The position numbers were made by a program, and so were the translations under genes. A model generated the notes under the pieces. It saw only the letters and a list, made by a program, of their open reading frames with translations, made no database searches and was not told the origin of the DNA. From the NCBI GenBank assembly GCA_002898915.1, contig BEHO01000070.1:1-6353 (forward strand): 6,353 nucleotides of DNA, in the 5' to 3' direction. The DNA comes from a bacterium HR12. Lineage in GTDB: Bacteria; Actinomycetota; UBA4738; HRBIN12. Positions 5,388 to 6,353 of the stretch are shown here, one piece after another (the stretch's first letter is position 1; each line of letters opens with the position of its first letter).

Positions 5388-6353
5388 CGGGCGCCCCCGC
5401 CGTGGATCTCGGCTGGCAGGACCTCCTCGGAGGCCTCGGCCGCCACCTCGCGGTCCGAGACGGCCGGCGCGAGCCGTTCCCCGAGGATCTGCGCCCGGGT
5501 GCGGCAGAAGGCGCAGAAGCGGCCCGTCGTGGGCTGCCCGCAGCGCTCGCACGGCCGGAGCTCCACCTCGTCCTGGCGCGCGAACAGCGGCGCCGCCCGG
5601 TCCAGGAAGGACAGGAAGAACTGGGCCTTCGTCCCCGGCGAGGTCGCCTCGAGGAGGTTCAGGGCCTCCTTGTACCGGAGCTGGGTGTTCCCGGCGACGA
5701 GGGGGCACTCCTCGACCACGTACTCGATCCCCCGCAGGAACGCGTAGGCCGCCGTCTCCAGCTCGGAGAGCCGGTAGAGCGGCTTCACCTTGCGCAGCAG
5801 CCCGTCCTCGGCCGGGAGGACGGGGGACTGGCGGGCGATGTAATCGGTCTGCCACCGCAGCGTGTTGCCGAGGAGCGTCGCCGCCTCGTCGTCCAGGTTG
5901 TGCCCGGTGGCGACGACGTCGAACCCGTGCTCGATCGCCGCCCGGTTGAAGACGTAGCGCTTGGACAGCCCGCAGACCGAGCAGCTGGAGCGCCCGCCCC
6001 GGCGCCCGGCCGTGGGGATGTCGAACCCGTACTCCCGAGCCAGGTCGACCTCGATGAGCCGCGCCCCGCGGGACGCGGCGAAGGCCCGGACCACCTCCGC
6101 GGAGCGGGCCGAGTACCCCCCGATGCCGAGCCCCACGTAGAGCCCGGCGGCCGTGTACCCCAGCTCGAGCAGCACGTCCCACAGCGCGAGCGAGTCCTTG
6201 CCGCCCGAGACCGCCACGAGGATCCGATCCTCGTGGGAGAACATGTCGAACCCCTCGATGGCCCGCCGGACCTGCTCCTGGACGTGGCGGACGAAGCAGT
6301 CCCGGCAGAAGGCGGCGTTGTGGCGCCGCACCTCCACGACGGCGGGGCCGCCG
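5384..6353 (-). CDS. ttuA: tRNA-5-methyluridine(54) 2-sulfurtransferase TtuA (5' end cut off by the window)
   Basis: TtuA adenylates the C2 carbonyl of U/m5U54 in the tRNA T-loop and replaces the oxygen with sulfur. In Thermus the sulfur comes from the ubiquitin-like TtuB. Counting from the GTG at 6337 (317 codons), the PP-loop SGGKDS is at 44-49. Cys119, Cys122 and Cys211 are spaced exactly as the three 4Fe-4S ligands of T. thermophilus TtuA (130, 133 and 222 by recall, constant offset 11). Lys126 and Asp150 match its catalytic Lys137 and Asp161. CRDC (11-14) is the second half of the N-terminal zinc finger, and CERC/CAFC (263-278) form the C-terminal one. The frame stays open through the edge and encodes GGPAV before the GTG, the usual lead-in to the zinc finger, so the GTG is internal. 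About 11 residues beyond it, including a CxxC, should lie mostly outside. TtcA (cytidine-32 thiolation) is the alternative, but motifs and zinc fingers favour TtuA. Confidence 0.9.
   Translation of the reverse strand, partial: GGPAVVEVRRHNAAFCRDCFVRHVQEQVRRAIEGFDMFSHEDRILVAVSGGKDSLALWDVLLELGYTAAGLYVGLGIGGYSARSAEVVRAFAASRGARLIEVDLAREYGFDIPTAGRRGGRSSCSVCGLSKRYVFNRAAIEHGFDVVATGHNLDDEAATLLGNTLRWQTDYIARQSPVLPAEDGLLRKVKPLYRLSELETAAYAFLRGIEYVVEECPLVAGNTQLRYKEALNLLEATSPGTKAQFFLSFLDRAAPLFARQDEVELRPCERCGQPTTGRFCAFCRTRAQILGERLAPAVSDREVAAEASEEVLPAEIHGGGAR

Noticed and set aside
4569..6182. A 537-codon reading of the trmI frame, suggesting a fusion protein
   Set aside because: The part upstream of 5387 is the out-of-frame shadow of ttuA. 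The TrmI domain begins exactly at the GTG overlapping the ttuA stop.

Overview
The window looks like a chromosomal segment from a high-GC bacterium that uses pupylation, most likely a member of the Actinomycetota outside the well-studied Mycobacterium/Streptomyces group. It carries the Pup-proteasome gene set (ARC/Mpa ATPase, Dop, Pup, PrcB, PrcA). Codons are strongly biased to G or C at the third position. A TtuA-type tRNA thiolase beside TrmI hints at a thermophilic or thermotolerant lineage, but TtuA relatives also occur in mesophiles. The taxonomy is inferred, and pupylation is also found sporadically outside Actinomycetota.

All seven genes lie on the minus strand, so transcription runs from the right edge to the left. 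In that order they are ttuA (6353-5384, 5' end cut by the window), trmI (5387-4569), arc/mpa (4490-2733), dop (2717-1233), pup (1195-992), prcB (995-204) and prcA (195-1, 3' end cut). Junctions are tight: a 4-base GTGA overlap at ttuA/trmI, a 78-base gap before arc, 15 bases to dop, 37 to pup, another GTGA overlap at pup/prcB, and 8 bases to prcA. I see no terminator. The only non-coding stretches long enough to hold promoters are the gaps before arc and before pup, and each has a plausible -10 element.

The genes form two functional blocks. ttuA and trmI both modify the tRNA T-loop: 2-thiolation at position 54 and N1-methylation of A58. The other five form a protein-degradation pathway. Pup ends in GGQ and must be deamidated by Dop to a terminal Glu. 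A ligase, PafA, which is not in this window, then attaches it to substrate lysines. ARC binds Pup through its coiled coil, unfolds the tagged protein and feeds it into the PrcA/PrcB 20S core, docking through its C-terminal GQYL. Dop can also remove Pup.

This is a known system in a compact arrangement. I found no mobile element, CRISPR array, RNA gene or foreign insertion. The points most worth a second look are the adjacency of TtuA (which in Thermus takes sulfur from a ubiquitin-like carrier) to the Pup pathway, the two GTGA couplings, and the candidate promoter and repeat region before arc.
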